Below, piece by piece: positions 6,872 to 7,976 of a DNA stretch of 7,976 nucleotides. The stretch is from Deltaproteobacteria bacterium. GTDB taxonomy: Bacteria; Desulfobacterota; Desulfobulbia; Desulfobulbales; BM004. The stretch spans positions 1 to 7,976 of the forward strand of contig JAFDCT010000033.1 in NCBI GenBank assembly GCA_019312695.1, in the 5' to 3' direction. The translations under genes and the position numbers were made by a program. The notes under the pieces were generated by a model that had not been told where the DNA came from, did no database searches, and saw only the letters and a list, made by a program, of their open reading frames with translations. Each line of letters opens with the position of its first letter. The stretch's first letter is position 1.

Positions 6872-6919
6872 ACTTGTTTTATCTTAATTCCTTTCCTGTC
6901 TAATTCCGGTAAACGATCC

Positions 6920-7976
6920 TTACAGGCTGGCCTCGATCTCTTCCATGATAAAGGCCTCGATTACATCGCCGACTTTTATATCATTAAAGTTGTCAATATT
7001 AATACCACACTCGTAGCCGCTCGCCACTTCCCTGACATCATCCTTAAAGCGCTTCAACGAACCCATCTGGCCGGTATAAATAACCACGCCATCACGCAGG
7101 ATTCTGACCTTGGCATTTCTTTGCATTTTGCCATCAATAACATAACAGCCGGCAATAGTACCAACCTTTGGCACCTGGAAGGTATCCCGTACTTCGGCAC
7201 TGCCGATCACCGCTTCTTCAAACTCCGGTTCAAGCAGGCCGACCATGGCTTTCTTGATATCGTCCAGGGCATGATAAATGACATCATAGAACCTGATATC
7301 AACATGCTCCTTGGCTGCCAAATCTTTCACTTTGACTGGCGGCCTTACATTAAAGCCGATAATGATGGCTTCTGAAGCAGAAGCAAGAAGTACATCTGAC
7401 TCGGTAATGGTACCTGTGCCCTCGTGCAGGATCCTGACCTTGATCTCATCGGTGCTTAAATCTTCAATTGCTTTTTTAAAGGCCTCAAGTGTTCCCTGCA
7501 CATCTGAACGCAGGACTGTTCGCAGCTCCTTGACATCTCCCTGTTTCACCTGTTCAAAAAGTTTGTCGAGGGAAATCTTTGAGGTGGAGGCGAGCTCCAA
7601 CTCCCTTGCCTTAAGCTGTCGCGAGGCACTGAGATTCTTGGCCATTTTCTCATCCCGGACCACGGTAAACTCATCACCTGCCTGAGGCACACCTGACAGG
7701 CCTTGAATTTCAACAGGTGTGGCCGGCCCGGCTTCCTTGATCTGTTCACCCTTGTCATTGGTGAGTGTCCTGACCTTGCCTGAGTGCTGGCCGATCCTGA
7801 TCGGTTCTCCCAGACGGAGTGTGTCTTCCTGGACCAGGAACGTGGCAACGGGTCCACGTCCCTTGTGCAGCTGCGCTTAAACAACCCGGCTCCGTGCCTT
7901 ACGGCTCGGGTTTGCCTTGAGTTCCAGAACTTCGGCCTGCAGGAGTATATTATTTAACAGTTCTTCAATGCCTTCA
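6920..7976 (-). CDS. infB: Translation initiation factor IF-2, C-terminal part, with an in-frame TAA
   Basis: GTPase that brings fMet-tRNA to the 30S subunit and promotes subunit joining. The 5' part, including the GTP-binding motifs, lies beyond the right edge. From the edge inward the frame reads EGIEELLNNILLQAEVLELK, the end of the G domain, then enters domain II. A TAA at 7877-7879 stands where the family has Glu (VV-stop-AQLHKGRGPVA). The same frame continues without a shift through GLSGVPQAGDEF, SDVQGTLEA, STDEIKV, GTGTITESDV, SASEAIIIGFNVRP, VPKVGTIAGCYV, and the C2-domain block SLKRFKDDV (about 7034-7060), ending in MEEIEASL and TAA. If the stop is real, the first ATG/GTG/TTG after it is GTG at 7690-7688, without evident SD, giving a useless-looking 256-residue fragment. 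As infB is essential, a sequence error, readthrough or a second copy should be suspected. Confidence 0.92.
7877..7879 (-). other. Premature in-frame stop codon (TAA) in infB
   Basis: The codon reads TAA, with GTT GTT before and GCG CAG CTG after it. The expected family residue is Glu (GAA or GAG), so one base, T for G at 7879 on the minus strand (A for C on the plus strand), explains it. No indel is involved, since flanking IF-2 similarity is in one frame. Confidence 0.85.

Noticed and set aside
7877..7879. Genetic-code change with TAA read as Glu
   Set aside because: dut, the M16 gene, truB and infB itself end with TAA at family-typical C-termini.
7546..7884. Second minus-strand frame overlapping infB, starting at TTG 7884
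   Set aside because: Its Arg/Ser/Pro-rich product has no resemblance to IF-2; the IF-2 frame runs through the stop codon without a shift, so this is not a frameshifted part.

Overview
The window is part of a conserved bacterial translation and RNA-metabolism operon. Every gene lies on the minus strand, so transcription runs from the right edge to the left. In transcriptional order the genes are infB (3' part only), rbfA, nrnA (DHH family), truB, rpsO, pnp, an M16 zinc peptidase gene, dut, and the first 17 codons of an MBL-fold hydrolase. No plus-strand gene, tRNA, rRNA, CRISPR array or mobile element is visible. Gene order, the absence of ribF between truB and rpsO, and the style of the PNPase sequence suggest a Desulfobacterota-type ('deltaproteobacterial') organism. 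This is judged from remembered gene orders and residue patterns, not from a search.

Right part (about 4654-7976): infB, rbfA, nrnA and truB are tightly packed, with gaps of 48 and 15 nt and one 29-nt overlap (rbfA/nrnA). They cover initiation (IF-2), 30S maturation (RbfA), nano-RNA and pAp turnover (NrnA) and tRNA psi55 formation (TruB). The infB reading frame carries an in-frame TAA at 7877-7879 where the family has Glu, and a conserved Gly is replaced by Ser 12 nt upstream of it. Protein similarity continues in the same frame on both sides, so this is a point change, either real or a sequence error.

Middle part (1967-4653): rpsO (S15) starts with GTG behind a perfect AGGAGG. It is followed by a 212-nt leader and pnp (PNPase). 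The leader holds nested inverted repeats that can fold into a long stem-loop, which recalls the RNase III/PNPase-autoregulated pnp leader of Escherichia coli. A GC-rich hairpin follows pnp and probably attenuates or ends transcription there.

Left part (1-1966): the M16 peptidase gene has no Shine-Dalgarno sequence. A CCTCCTT stretch, equal to the anti-SD tail of 16S rRNA, lies directly before its ATG. It is followed by dut and then the start of an MBL-fold hydrolase, whose ATG overlaps the stop of a possible 18-codon leader ORF.

Most of the window is ordinary core-genome sequence. I see no sign of a new defence, mobile or secretion system. The points worth a second look are the infB stop codon, the pnp leader structure, the C8 tract in the rbfA/nrnA overlap, and the missing SD of the M16 gene.
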